A DNA stretch of 64,000 nucleotides, taken from the NCBI GenBank assembly GCA_028277105.1, contig JANQHO010000052.1, positions 1-64,000 of the forward strand. The letters run 5' to 3'. How positions within the stretch are numbered: the stretch's first letter is position 1; the number at the start of each line of letters is the position of its first letter. Both the position numbers and the translations under genes were made by a program. The DNA is from Owenweeksia sp. Its GTDB lineage: Bacteria; Bacteroidota; Bacteroidia; Flavobacteriales; Schleiferiaceae. The notes beneath the pieces were generated by a model. It made no database searches. It was not told the DNA's origin and saw only the letters and a program-made list of their open reading frames with translations. Shown in pieces: positions 53,543 through 61,895 of the stretch.

Positions 53543-54286
53543 ATGAGATCATTATTCTTAAGTGTTTTTCTCGCATCAGGGTTATTTGCCAGTGCTCAAT
53601 TCCTGGAAGAAACGACTTCTGTACTTGATAAAAAGAATGGAGCCCCCCTTTTTGAACTCAGGGAAGGCGAAAGCATTTATACTGCACAGCCAGCAGAGGG
53701 TTGGTATAAGATCAGTAAGAAAGTTTGGATAGACCCGTCAAACCTCTTTGAAAAGAAAATAATGGCCGGGACTAAATTGATGAATAAAGAAGGGGAAGAA
53801 ATAGGCCATACCATGACAGAAGTAAAAGCTTACGACATCAAAGAAGTAGAAAAATTTCGCGGTAAAAACTTACAAACAGCTATCATCAAGGGTTACGTGT
53901 TTAAAACCAAAATTAAAGACGGCTCTATTCCCGAAGAAAAGGTGGAAGAGCTACTGGGCATTAAAAACAGAAGGGATCAGATAAAAGGATTTGAAGAGCT
54001 TTTTGATATGTATCAGTTTGAAGAAAGAACTTTTGATGATCTCAATGTAAAAGTGCTCCGGGCTTTCAATACTACTACAGGAGATGAAGCTGATTTTAGG
54101 TTAATATTGGTTTATCGCAGTGAAACCAGCCTATATGCCATAATTACTAACGATCACACTATCGATGCACCCAGGGTAAAAGATGAAAAGGAAGAAGGTG
54201 ATTTCAGGATTATCTATTTCTACAAACCCAGCCAAAGCCAGCGGGAGTTAATGGATACTATTTTGTATACCTATCTGGCTTTATAG
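53543..54286 (+). CDS. secreted protein with SH3-like N-terminal region
   Basis: A 247-residue protein with signal peptide MRSLFLSVFLASGLFASAQ. The first part (REGESIYTAQPAEGWYKI then SKKVWIDPSNLF) resembles a bacterial SH3-like domain; the rest is mixed and charged, with no catalytic motif recognised. It starts 2 bp after the LuxE-like gene stop, so it is cotranscribed. It ends 1 bp before the convergent anti-sigma gene. Function unknown. Confidence 0.72.
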   Translation: MRSLFLSVFLASGLFASAQFLEETTSVLDKKNGAPLFELREGESIYTAQPAEGWYKISKKVWIDPSNLFEKKIMAGTKLMNKEGEEIGHTMTEVKAYDIKEVEKFRGKNLQTAIIKGYVFKTKIKDGSIPEEKVEELLGIKNRRDQIKGFEELFDMYQFEERTFDDLNVKVLRAFNTTTGDEADFRLILVYRSETSLYAIITNDHTIDAPRVKDEKEEGDFRIIYFYKPSQSQRELMDTILYTYLAL

Positions 54287-54287
54287 T

Positions 54288-55094
54288 TTATAAAGCTCTG
54301 AGAGGAGTTCCATAAACGTACATTTCTTCTAAATTGGGGCTTACAGAACCGCCTTTAGGTTCCAGGGTTACAGCAAAAGCCTCAGCCTCCGGAACTTCCC
54401 CTACTTCCAAAAGCGTATTAGCTTCTGTTAGCATGCGAAATACTCCCATATCAATGGGTTGTCCGTCTTTTAATGCCCACAGCTGGTAATCTTTGTCAGG
54501 AGGAGGGGCGGGTAGCTTCTTCACATCGAGATAAACTTTTTGATTGGAGGCATTCCAATATACATCAGCCCTGAGGTTAGAGTCTCGGTTGGTCACACCT
54601 TTCATAGCAAAAATGGCTGTATTAGGATCGCGTAATATTTCAAGATTTTTTTCCAGTAGCTGGTAATTGGTTACCATAATTTGTTGATCCTGTTCCAGTT
54701 CAGAAATTCGCAGGTTTAATTTCAGTAGTTTATCTTCATATCTCTCAACAGATTGATGTTGAGTAACGTTAATTCCAAGGCTCGCAATAAGAGCAATGGA
54801 AACAGCTACCAGCCAAGGGCTAAAATACTTTTTTGGCGCCTTATTGATTCTGGAAGTCTTGGCAGAGTCTTTGTCAAATGCTGCTTTCAGTATCTTATTT
54901 TTCCATTCTGGCTTAGGGTTTATGGCATAAGCTCTGGATAGGTCTTCAAGTGTTTTTTGAGCCTTCTCAAGCACTTCTTTTATTTCAGGATGGGCCGCGG
55001 CCATCTTTTCCAATTCCTGGGATTCGGCTTCAGAAAGAGCACCTACTGCGTATGCTTCGATAATTCCAGATCCTATGTATTCTTTAATATCCAC
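54288..55094 (-). CDS. anti-sigma factor (RskA type)
   Basis: A 268-residue membrane protein. The N-terminal zinc-less anti-sigma domain (IGSGIIEAYAVGALSEAESQ, about 7-26) is followed by one TM helix (about 93-110), a coiled coil of about 40 residues, and the periplasmic RskA domain (WNASNQKVYLDVKKLPAPP, YQLWALKDGQPIDMGVF). It should hold the sigma factor inactive until a signal outside the membrane triggers release, often by proteolysis. It follows the sigma gene by 8 bp. The signal is unknown. Confidence 0.9.
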   Translation of the reverse strand: MDIKEYIGSGIIEAYAVGALSEAESQELEKMAAAHPEIKEVLEKAQKTLEDLSRAYAINPKPEWKNKILKAAFDKDSAKTSRINKAPKKYFSPWLVAVSIALIASLGINVTQHQSVERYEDKLLKLNLRISELEQDQQIMVTNYQLLEKNLEILRDPNTAIFAMKGVTNRDSNLRADVYWNASNQKVYLDVKKLPAPPPDKDYQLWALKDGQPIDMGVFRMLTEANTLLEVGEVPEAEAFAVTLEPKGGSVSPNLEEMYVYGTPLRAL

Positions 55095-55102
55095 TTCTGT
55101 TA

Positions 55103-55672
55103 TCAGCCGTGATTAAATATCTTCCTTAGTTTTTCCAAAGCAGCTTTTGTTCTGCTCTTAACCGTACCTATCGGTATATTGTAATCTTCAGAAATCTCTT
55201 TTTGAGTATAGCCTTCAAAATAAGACAGCTGTATAATCTGTTGTTGCTCCTCGGGCAATTTTTTGAGCAATTCATTTAACCCGATGTGCTGAGGATCAAA
55301 TTTTCGATTGCTTTCCAGGCTATATACGAAATTACTGATCTCACGGTTTTGGAGGTCGTTCCGATTAGCTTTAGACCGCAGGTAATCGATACAATGATTT
55401 CGTGTAAGATTAAGCATCCAGGTGTAAAGGGAGCCTTTAGACTGGTTGTAATGATTGCGCTTTTTCCAGATCTTTATGATCACATCATGCAAGATGTCCT
55501 GGCTTAATTCTTCATTGCGTACTATTTTTATAATGATACCGTACAAGGCGGCAGAGTAAGAATCATAAATATAAGAGAGGGCAGCCTTGTTTCCTTTGCT
55601 GAACTCTTCTATGAGGTTTTCTTCGGTTATTTGGAGGCGTCTTACCGGCAAAGCGTCATAATTACAAAACAA
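55103..55672 (-). CDS. ECF-type RNA polymerase sigma factor (SigK-like)
   Basis: About 189 residues, with region 2 (AALSYIYDSYSAALYGII, DILHDVIIKIWKKR, GSLYTWMLNLTRNHCIDYLRSK) and region 4 (LLKKLPEEQQQIIQLSYFEGYTQKEISEDYNIPIGTVKSRTKAALEKLR). These match ECF factors paired with RskA-type anti-sigma proteins. The start is uncertain: TTG 55672 begins the open frame and no ATG is in frame before the conserved part. It forms an operon with the anti-sigma gene and may also receive read-through from tyrS, whose stop is 57 bp upstream. Confidence 0.9.
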   Translation of the reverse strand: MFCNYDALPVRRLQITEENLIEEFSKGNKAALSYIYDSYSAALYGIIIKIVRNEELSQDILHDVIIKIWKKRNHYNQSKGSLYTWMLNLTRNHCIDYLRSKANRNDLQNREISNFVYSLESNRKFDPQHIGLNELLKKLPEEQQQIIQLSYFEGYTQKEISEDYNIPIGTVKSRTKAALEKLRKIFNHG

Positions 55673-55729
55673 GATGCTTAAAAAAAATGATACTGAGAAA
55701 TCTTTAAGCCGGTAGCCAGGAAATTAAAA

Positions 55730-57007
55730 CTATATAAAGGTAAGGAGGAAGTAGTTCTTTTTTCCCTTTTGCACTATGACATAACGATCTTTTACCAGGT
55801 CATCAGTTTCAAGCTGTTTATCGAGGCTTATTTTTGTTTTATTGATACTTACTCCGTTGGCCTGTATCATTTTACGGGCTTCACCTTTGGAGGAAAAAAC
55901 GCTGGTTTCACCGGCTAATAATTCCAAAATGGGTATACCGTTATTTAGTAAAGAACGGGAAACTTCAAATTGAGGAACTCCGGCAAATACAGCCAATAAG
56001 GTTTTTCCATCCAACCTTCTCAATACCTCTTCGGTAGCTTTACCAAATAAAATATCCGATGCCTGCTGTGCTTTTTCCAGTTCTTTTCTGGAATGAACCC
56101 TTTCGGTAATTTCTTCCGCCAGAGCCTTTTGCAGTTTTCTCAAATGAGGAGCTTCGCGGTGCTCTGCAATTAAAGAGTTTATTTCGTCTTGTTCCCGCAG
56201 TGAAAATATTTTGATAAAGTTCTCGCAATCTTCATCTGCTGCATTGAGCCAGAACTGGTAAAACTCATAAGGAGTGGTCTTTTCGGCACTCAACCAAATA
56301 TTGCCTTTTTCCGATTTGCCAAATTTAGTCCCATCAGCCTTTTTAATTAAAGGGGTGGTAAGGGCAAAAGCTTCGCCTCCGCTTTTCTTCCTGATGAGTT
56401 CTGTCCCTGTAGTAATATTGCCCCACTGATCGCTACCACCCATCTGAAGTTTTACTCCCTTGTTTTGGTGAAGGTGATGAAAATCATATCCCTGCACCAG
56501 TTGGTAGGTAAACTCAGTAAAAGACATACCATTCTCAAGGCGGTTTTTAACCGAGTCTTTGGCCAACATATAATTAACGGTGATATACTTGCCTACATCC
56601 CTGATGAAATTTAAAAAGGTAAAATCTTTGAACCAGTCGTAATTATTGACAATCTCAGCAGAATTTTCACCACAGTTAAAGTCGAGGAATTTTTCGAGTT
56701 GAGCCTTTTGGCAGGCCAGATTATGCTGTAATACTTCTTCGGAAAGTAAATTGCGTTCTTGTGATTTACCCGAGGGGTCGCCTACCATGCCAGTAGCACC
56801 CCCAACTAAAGCAATGGGCTTGTGACCAGCCCTTTGAAAGTGAACCAGGGTCATGATCTGCACCAGATTGCCCACACCCAAAGAATCGGCAGTAGGGTCA
56901 AAACCGATGTAACCGGTTACCATCTCTTTATTGAGCAGTTCCTCAGTGCCGGGCATGATATCGTGAAGCATACCCTTCCACTTCAAATCCTCTACAAAAT
57001 TTTTCAT
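55730..57007 (-). CDS. tyrS: tyrosyl-tRNA synthetase
   Basis: Charges tRNA-Tyr. The 425-residue class I enzyme is of normal length, with [57 protein letters not shown] equivalent KFGKS (228-232) and a C-terminal S4-like RNA-binding domain ([13 protein letters not shown]). The HIGH motif is replaced by Gly-Val-Gly-Asn (44-47). The first His, which stabilises the transition state in the Bacillus enzyme, is missing; the fourth residue Asn is a known natural variant. The rest of the active site looks intact. A clear promoter lies upstream. Confidence 0.95.
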   Translation of the reverse strand: MKNFVEDLKWKGMLHDIMPGTEELLNKEMVTGYIGFDPTADSLGVGNLVQIMTLVHFQRAGHKPIALVGGATGMVGDPSGKSQERNLLSEEVLQHNLACQKAQLEKFLDFNCGENSAEIVNNYDWFKDFTFLNFIRDVGKYITVNYMLAKDSVKNRLENGMSFTEFTYQLVQGYDFHHLHQNKGVKLQMGGSDQWGNITTGTELIRKKSGGEAFALTTPLIKKADGTKFGKSEKGNIWLSAEKTTPYEFYQFWLNAADEDCENFIKIFSLREQDEINSLIAEHREAPHLRKLQKALAEEITERVHSRKELEKAQQASDILFGKATEEVLRRLDGKTLLAVFAGVPQFEVSRSLLNNGIPILELLAGETSVFSSKGEARKMIQANGVSINKTKISLDKQLETDDLVKDRYVIVQKGKKNYFLLTFI

Positions 57008-57018
57008 AAGGGTTTAAA

Positions 57019-57050
57019 TTGCTGGCTTGCCGCGCAAAAGTATAACTTCG
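57019..57050 (+). promoter_or_regulatory. probable promoter of the SDR gene, overlapping that of tyrS
   Basis: TTG (57019-57021), a 21-bp spacer and TAACTTCG (57043-57050, one mismatch). It overlaps the tyrS promoter in opposite direction, so the two cannot both be occupied at once. Confidence 0.45.
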
Positions 57051-57065
57051 CATAAGCTTAACAAA
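57035..57065 (-). promoter_or_regulatory. promoter of tyrS
   Basis: On the minus strand TTTG (57065-57062), a 19-bp spacer and TACTTTTG (57042-57035) match both elements of the Bacteroidetes consensus. The start codon is 27 bp downstream. Confidence 0.7.
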
Positions 57066-57072
57066 GGCAAAG

Positions 57073-58086
57073 ATGATAGTTGTTACCGGAGGAACAGGGC
57101 TTTTAGGCTCTCACCTCATCTACCAGTTAGTATGCAGTGGTTCAAAAGTGAGGGTAATTCACAGAAAAAGCTCGGATTTAAACCTTTTAGAAAAGGTATT
57201 TGGGTATTATTCACAGAACACAGTGACTTTATTGCAGAATGTGGAATGGTTTGAAGCTGATCTTATGGATATCACTGCTGTAACAGATGCTTTAAACGGA
57301 GCCAGGCAGGTTTATCATTGTGCAGCAATAGTTTCATTTGAGGGGAAAAAGGCCGGCCCAATGCTGCACTTCAATCCTGAAACTACAGCCAATGTGGTGA
57401 ATGCAGCTCTTGCCAATAATGTTGAAAAGCTGGTTTATGCCAGTAGTGTAGCTGCTTTGGGGCGCAAAGAAAGCAGCGAGTACATCGATGAACAAACAGA
57501 ATGGGTCGAAAGCAAACACAATAGTGCTTATGCAAAAAGTAAGTACTTAGCTGAGCTGGAAGTTTGGAGGGGTTTTGAAGAAGGGTTAAAAGCGGCTATA
57601 GTAAACCCTTCCATTATTCTGGGCCCAGGTAATTGGAAACAGGGTAGTTCCGCTATTTTTGACCGGATTGCAAGGGGATTTAAGTATTATACTCTGGGTA
57701 CCAATGGGTTTGTTGATGTAAGAGATGTTGTACAGTCTATGATTTTGCTGATGAATAGTAATATCAGCGGAGAACGCTTTGTAGTGGTTTCAGAGAACCT
57801 AAGTTACAAACTTGTCTTTAGCTGGATAGCAGAAGAAATGGGATTAAAAAAACCATCGGTGGAAGTGCAACCATGGATGAGTGCATTACTCTGGCGGCTT
57901 GAGAAATTGCGTACTACCATTTTTGGCGGCAAGCCTTTTCTTACCAGGGAAACCGCCCGTACTGCTCAAAATGCCTATTTTTACGATAATGGTAAAATAA
58001 GGAATGAGCTAGATCTCGAATTTCGGCTCATTTCAGAATCCGTTAAGGATTTTTCCCGTCTTTATCAGAAGGATTTCCCATCTTAG
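57073..58086 (+). CDS. SDR-family NAD(P)-dependent epimerase/dehydrogenase
   Basis: A 337-residue extended SDR protein. VTGGTGLLGSHLIYQL at the N-terminus binds NAD(P), and the catalytic Tyr and Lys are in AYAKSKYLAELEVWRG. The INPSIILGPGNW-like block (VNPSIILGPGNW) and FVDVRDVVQSM resemble dihydroflavonol-4-reductase-like enzymes, so the substrate may be a steroid, ketone or nucleotide sugar; it cannot be named. Its 3' end overlaps the convergent DUF4296-type gene by 44 bp. Confidence 0.82.
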   Translation: MIVVTGGTGLLGSHLIYQLVCSGSKVRVIHRKSSDLNLLEKVFGYYSQNTVTLLQNVEWFEADLMDITAVTDALNGARQVYHCAAIVSFEGKKAGPMLHFNPETTANVVNAALANNVEKLVYASSVAALGRKESSEYIDEQTEWVESKHNSAYAKSKYLAELEVWRGFEEGLKAAIVNPSIILGPGNWKQGSSAIFDRIARGFKYYTLGTNGFVDVRDVVQSMILLMNSNISGERFVVVSENLSYKLVFSWIAEEMGLKKPSVEVQPWMSALLWRLEKLRTTIFGGKPFLTRETARTAQNAYFYDNGKIRNELDLEFRLISESVKDFSRLYQKDFPS

Positions 58087-58522
58087 AAGGCTTTTTTTTG
58101 AGCACATTCTTTTCAAGGGAGTCGATGATGGCCTGGTGTTTATTGTTCAGGCTATCGTTGTGCTGCAGATTTTTGGCAGGTAGGATTTCTATTGAATTGA
58201 GCTCTTCGATAACCAATTCATATATTTCATCCATCACTGCGGGGTTATGGTTGTAAAAATCAAAGCTCTTTTCAAATTTTTCCTTAGAGATATTGTGCTT
58301 ATCGTAAACCTTGTGATAGTAATGCTCAACCGTTAAAGTATCCCCCATTATTTTACGGCCTATTTTGGCTCCTTCTACCAGATGAACATCAGTGAGAATA
58401 GCTACCATGCTATCTTGACTCAAAATACCAGGGGGAGGGGTGAAATTGTTATCCTTATTGCTACAAGCTATTAAAAGAACAATAACAAAAAGCTTAACGT
58501 ACAAATTCAAGTCGCTGGGCAT
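58043..58522 (-). CDS. DUF4296-type lipoprotein
   Basis: About 159 residues. A lipobox at VLLIACSNK is followed by the DUF4296-like core (DSMVAILTDVHLVEGAKI, YHKVYDKHNISKEKFEKSFDFYNHNPAVMDEIYELVIEEL) and a long Asn/Lys-rich tail. ATG 58522 or 58534 is likelier than 58546 because the earlier residues would only lengthen the cytoplasmic leader. The start lies within the end of pyrC (overlap of about 29 bp), so translation is coupled. The family is common in Bacteroidetes next to dihydroorotase genes; function unknown. Confidence 0.8.
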   Translation of the reverse strand: MPSDLNLYVKLFVIVLLIACSNKDNNFTPPPGILSQDSMVAILTDVHLVEGAKIGRKIMGDTLTVEHYYHKVYDKHNISKEKFEKSFDFYNHNPAVMDEIYELVIEELNSIEILPAKNLQHNDSLNNKHQAIIDSLEKNVLKKKPSKMGNPSDKDGKNP

Positions 58523-59834
58523 TGCGTTTTTCATTGAAACGGCCATTTTCGTAAGCCAGCTGTCCGTTTAAAAAAGTGTGGGTTATCCGCGAACGGAAAG
58601 TGGTTCCGTCAAAAGGGCTCCAGCCGCATTTATACAAAATGTTATCTCGTTTTACCGTCCAGGGGCGTGAAGCATCTACTAATACCAAATCAGCAAAGTA
58701 GCCTTCGCGTATAAAACCACGTTCTTTTATGTTAAAGAGTATGGCCGGATTATGACACATTTTTCTCACCAGCATTTCTACACTCATATGTTCATCCCGT
58801 ACAAATTCCATCATAGCGGGAAGAGCGTGCTGCACCAAGGGGCCACCACTGGGGGCTTTGGTGTAGACATTTTTCTTTTCTTCCAGTGTGTGAGGGGCAT
58901 GGTCTGTAGCTATAACGTCAATTCGCCCATCTACTACAGCTGCAAAAATAGCCTGCCGGTCATTTTCGGTTTTAACAGCGGGGTTCCACTTGATAAAAGT
59001 GCCTTTCTTCCGGTAATCGTGTTCATTAAACCAAAGGTGATGAATACAGGCCTCAGCGGTGATCTTTTTTTCCGCGAGAGGAATTTTGTTAGTGAAAAGC
59101 TCGGTTTCCTCAGCTGTACTTATGTGATATATATGTAAGCGGGCATCGTATTTTTGAGCCAGCTCCACCGCTTTGTTCGAAGATTTAAGGCAGGCTTCCC
59201 GGCTGCGGATCTCGGGATGGTACTCTATGGGAATGTCGTCTCCATAGCGATCCCTAAACTGCTCTTCATTAAAGGTGATAATATTTTCATCTTCACAATG
59301 CGTAATGATCATTAAAGGGCTCTCTGCAAAGATCCGGTCAAGGGCATTTTCTTCATCGACCAACATGTTGCCGGTACTGCTTCCCATAAAAACTTTGAGC
59401 CCCGGGATTTTAGAGGGGTCGGCTTTTTTGATCTCTTCAATATTGTCATTGGTAGCCCCGAGGTTAAAACCATAATTAGCCCATGAACTCTGTTTGGCGA
59501 TATTGTATTTGGCCTCTAATAGTTCAATTGTAGTAGCCTGTGGCAGTGTATTAGGTTGCTCGATAAAAGAGGTAATACCACCGGCCAGGGCTGCTCTGGA
59601 TTCAGATTCAATGGTAGCTTTATGCGTAAGTCCGGGCTCTCTAAAATGAACCTGGTCGTCAATTATCCCAGGTAACAGGAATTTACCTTCGGCATCGACC
59701 AGTTCGGTGTCACCATCTCGCTGGTTGAGATTACTATCGATCTTGGTTATTCTTTCACCTTCTATGTAAAGATCACCTTCTCGTACTTCCCCTTCGTTTA
59801 CTATCCTGGCATTCTTTATCAGGATTTTTTTCAT
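58494..59834 (-). CDS. pyrC: dihydroorotase
   Basis: Ring closure of N-carbamoyl-aspartate in pyrimidine synthesis. The 446-residue amidohydrolase carries FREPGLTHKATIESE, GLKVFMGSSTGNM, the metal-binding Asp in IATDHAPHTLEEK, plus THCED and LHIYHIST histidines. The first metal motif reads Asp-Asp-Gln-Val-His (59-63) where other dihydroorotases have His-x-His; the same DDQVHFREPG occurs in the Porphyromonas gingivalis homologue as I recall, so this is a lineage form. It lies 13 bp after the glycosyltransferase gene and overlaps the DUF4296-type gene. Confidence 0.93.
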   Translation of the reverse strand: MKKILIKNARIVNEGEVREGDLYIEGERITKIDSNLNQRDGDTELVDAEGKFLLPGIIDDQVHFREPGLTHKATIESESRAALAGGITSFIEQPNTLPQATTIELLEAKYNIAKQSSWANYGFNLGATNDNIEEIKKADPSKIPGLKVFMGSSTGNMLVDEENALDRIFAESPLMIITHCEDENIITFNEEQFRDRYGDDIPIEYHPEIRSREACLKSSNKAVELAQKYDARLHIYHISTAEETELFTNKIPLAEKKITAEACIHHLWFNEHDYRKKGTFIKWNPAVKTENDRQAIFAAVVDGRIDVIATDHAPHTLEEKKNVYTKAPSGGPLVQHALPAMMEFVRDEHMSVEMLVRKMCHNPAILFNIKERGFIREGYFADLVLVDASRPWTVKRDNILYKCGWSPFDGTTFRSRITHTFLNGQLAYENGRFNEKRNAQRLEFVR

Positions 59835-59847
59835 TCTATTGGAAAAC

Positions 59848-60573
59848 TTATTTATAACGTCTCAGCAAATTTCGGAGTTTAAGTTGTAATACTCCAAAAA
59901 CAGCTTCACGAATAATGTTTTTAGACATTTTAGACTTACCTGCCGTTCGATCGGTAAAGATCACAGGTATCTCTTTGAGCTTGAACCCCAGCTTCCAGGC
60001 AACATATTTCATTTCTATCTGGAAAGCATAACCTACAAACCTGATTTTATCAAACTTGATCTTTTCCAGCACTTTTCTGCGATAACAAATAAAGCCTGCA
60101 GTAGTGTCCTCTACGGGTATTCCAAGGATAACCCTCACGTAGCGGGAAGCAAAATAGCTGAGCAACACCCGGCTCATAGGCCAGTTAACGACATTAACTC
60201 CTTTTATATAACGCGAACCAATAGCCACGTCAAATTCTTCCAAACGGCATACACTATCGAGGCGTACCAAGTCTTCCGGGTTATGCGAAAAGTCGGCATC
60301 CATTTCAAAAAAATATTCGTAATCCCTTTCAAGACCCCACCTAAAAGCATCTAAATAAGCTGTTCCCAGGCCGAGTTTACCCACTCTTTGCAAAAGATGT
60401 AAACCAGAATATTCTTTTTGCAGGGATTTAACTATTTCGGCAGTTCCATCAGGAGAGTTGTCGTCAACTATCAGAATATCAAAAGGTTTAGGTAGGTCAA
60501 AAACCTTTCGGATGATCTTTTCGATATTCTCTTTTTCGTTATAGGTTGGTATAACAACTATTGCGTCAGACAA
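59848..60573 (-). CDS. polyprenol monophosphomannose synthase-like glycosyltransferase (GT2)
   Basis: A 241-residue GT2 enzyme resembling Dpm1: VVIPTYNEKENIEKIIRKV, LIVDDNSPDGTAEIV, the metal-binding EMDADFSHNPEDL, and TAGFICYRRKVLEKI, ending without TM helices as in the soluble Dpm1/Ppm1 group. Such enzymes load mannose or glucose from a nucleotide sugar onto a lipid carrier for protein or surface glycosylation. It is first of the pyrC-containing minus-strand unit. Confidence 0.9.
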   Translation of the reverse strand: MSDAIVVIPTYNEKENIEKIIRKVFDLPKPFDILIVDDNSPDGTAEIVKSLQKEYSGLHLLQRVGKLGLGTAYLDAFRWGLERDYEYFFEMDADFSHNPEDLVRLDSVCRLEEFDVAIGSRYIKGVNVVNWPMSRVLLSYFASRYVRVILGIPVEDTTAGFICYRRKVLEKIKFDKIRFVGYAFQIEMKYVAWKLGFKLKEIPVIFTDRTAGKSKMSKNIIREAVFGVLQLKLRNLLRRYK

Positions 60574-60600
60574 TGTACAGTTTCCTTAAATAGTGATTGC

Positions 60601-60608
60601 CAAAAATA
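60601..60608 (-). promoter_or_regulatory. -7 element before the GT2-pyrC operon
   Basis: TATTTTTG on the minus strand is an exact TAnnTTTG, 27 bp before the start at 60573. No good -33 element is seen. Confidence 0.4.
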
Positions 60609-60733
60609 ATTAAACTAAGTTCTCACGCTTCCCGAAAGGAAAAAACGGCTTATTTAGTAAACTATTTCAGATAAAGCAGCAGCAATATTTAATAGTTTAC
60701 TTTGTTTTTCAATTTTAACAATTATTGAGCCGA

Positions 60734-61894
60734 ATGGATTTTTACGGTAAAAAGAATCTCTGGAAGTTTATATTGTTGTCTTTTGCTGTATTGATTGGCG
60801 CGGCAACCTTGTGGTATACAGAAGATTTTCTTGAGCAATTGCGCAAAGAAGAGATCAAAAAAGTAAACCAGTATGCCGAAGCTATAAACTTCATATTACA
60901 AGCTGATAATGATGATAACCTGAACCTGGCTTCCAGTATTTTGGAAGATTATACAGCTACCATTCCCATGGTACTTACAGATGCAGAAGGAAAAATCATC
61001 AGCATAAGCAACCTGGATGAAAAAAGATCCACAGACACCGCCTGGATAAGGCACAGAATGCTGGAAATGGCTAGCGAGAGGGAACCTATTGAAGTATTGG
61101 ACAACGGCAAGCCGCGCAGTTATATATATTACGAAAACTCCCTGCTTCTTACTAAACTCCGGCTTTACCCTATCGTTTTACTGATCGTTATTTCTGTTTT
61201 TGTGGGGATTGCGTATATCGCTTTTAGCAACGCCCGCAAAGCAGAACAGAACCAGGTTTGGAACGGATTAGCCAAAGAAACCGCACACCAGATAGGAACC
61301 CCGCTTACCTCTTTAATGGGGTGGATTGAATTGTTAAAGGACAAGGATGTAGGAGAGGAGATGATAAAGGAAATGGAAAAGGACATTATCAGGCTTAATA
61401 CGATTACTGACCGTTTTTCTAAAATTGGTTCCAAGCCTTATTTACAACCTTATCCGGTGAAAAAAGTAACGGCTGATGCCGTTGAATATCTCAGAAACCG
61501 CAGCCCGAAGAAAATAGAAATGACCTTTGCAGCTGAACCAGAGACGGAAGCGCTTGTCCTGAGGCTCAATAAACCTTTATTTGAATGGGTAATTGAAAAC
61601 CTGATCCGCAACGCTGTAGATGCCATTGAAGGCACGGGAAAAATACAGATACGCCTGTCAGATCATCCTCGCTTTGTTCGCATAGAAGTAGAAGACAACG
61701 GTAAAGGTATATCATCCAATAAGCAAAAAGCTGTTTTCAGACCCGGTTATTCTACTAAAAGCAGAGGTTGGGGGCTGGGTTTGAGCCTGGCTAAGAGAAT
61801 CATAGAAGAGTATCACAATGGTAAAATAATGATCGCACGCTCAGAAGTAGGCAAAGGAACGACTTTTCGTATTCAGCTTAAAAAAGAACAATAA
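60734..61894 (+). CDS. orphan membrane sensor histidine kinase
   Basis: About 386 residues; ATG 60734 is preferred over TTG 60725. Two TM helices (about 10-28 and 144-165) enclose a periplasmic domain of about 115 residues with a short PAS-like pattern (LTDAEGKIISISNLD). The phosphoacceptor His is in LAKETAHQIGTPLTSLMGW (about 185), an unusual HisKA box with His-Gln-Ile-Gly-Thr-Pro. N box WVIENLIRNAVDAIEG, G1 DNGKGI and G2 GWGLGLSLAKRIIEE are intact. No response regulator lies beside it. It ends 1 bp before hemW. Confidence 0.9.
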   Translation: MDFYGKKNLWKFILLSFAVLIGAATLWYTEDFLEQLRKEEIKKVNQYAEAINFILQADNDDNLNLASSILEDYTATIPMVLTDAEGKIISISNLDEKRSTDTAWIRHRMLEMASEREPIEVLDNGKPRSYIYYENSLLLTKLRLYPIVLLIVISVFVGIAYIAFSNARKAEQNQVWNGLAKETAHQIGTPLTSLMGWIELLKDKDVGEEMIKEMEKDIIRLNTITDRFSKIGSKPYLQPYPVKKVTADAVEYLRNRSPKKIEMTFAAEPETEALVLRLNKPLFEWVIENLIRNAVDAIEGTGKIQIRLSDHPRFVRIEVEDNGKGISSNKQKAVFRPGYSTKSRGWGLGLSLAKRIIEEYHNGKIMIARSEVGKGTTFRIQLKKEQ

Positions 61895-61895
61895 C

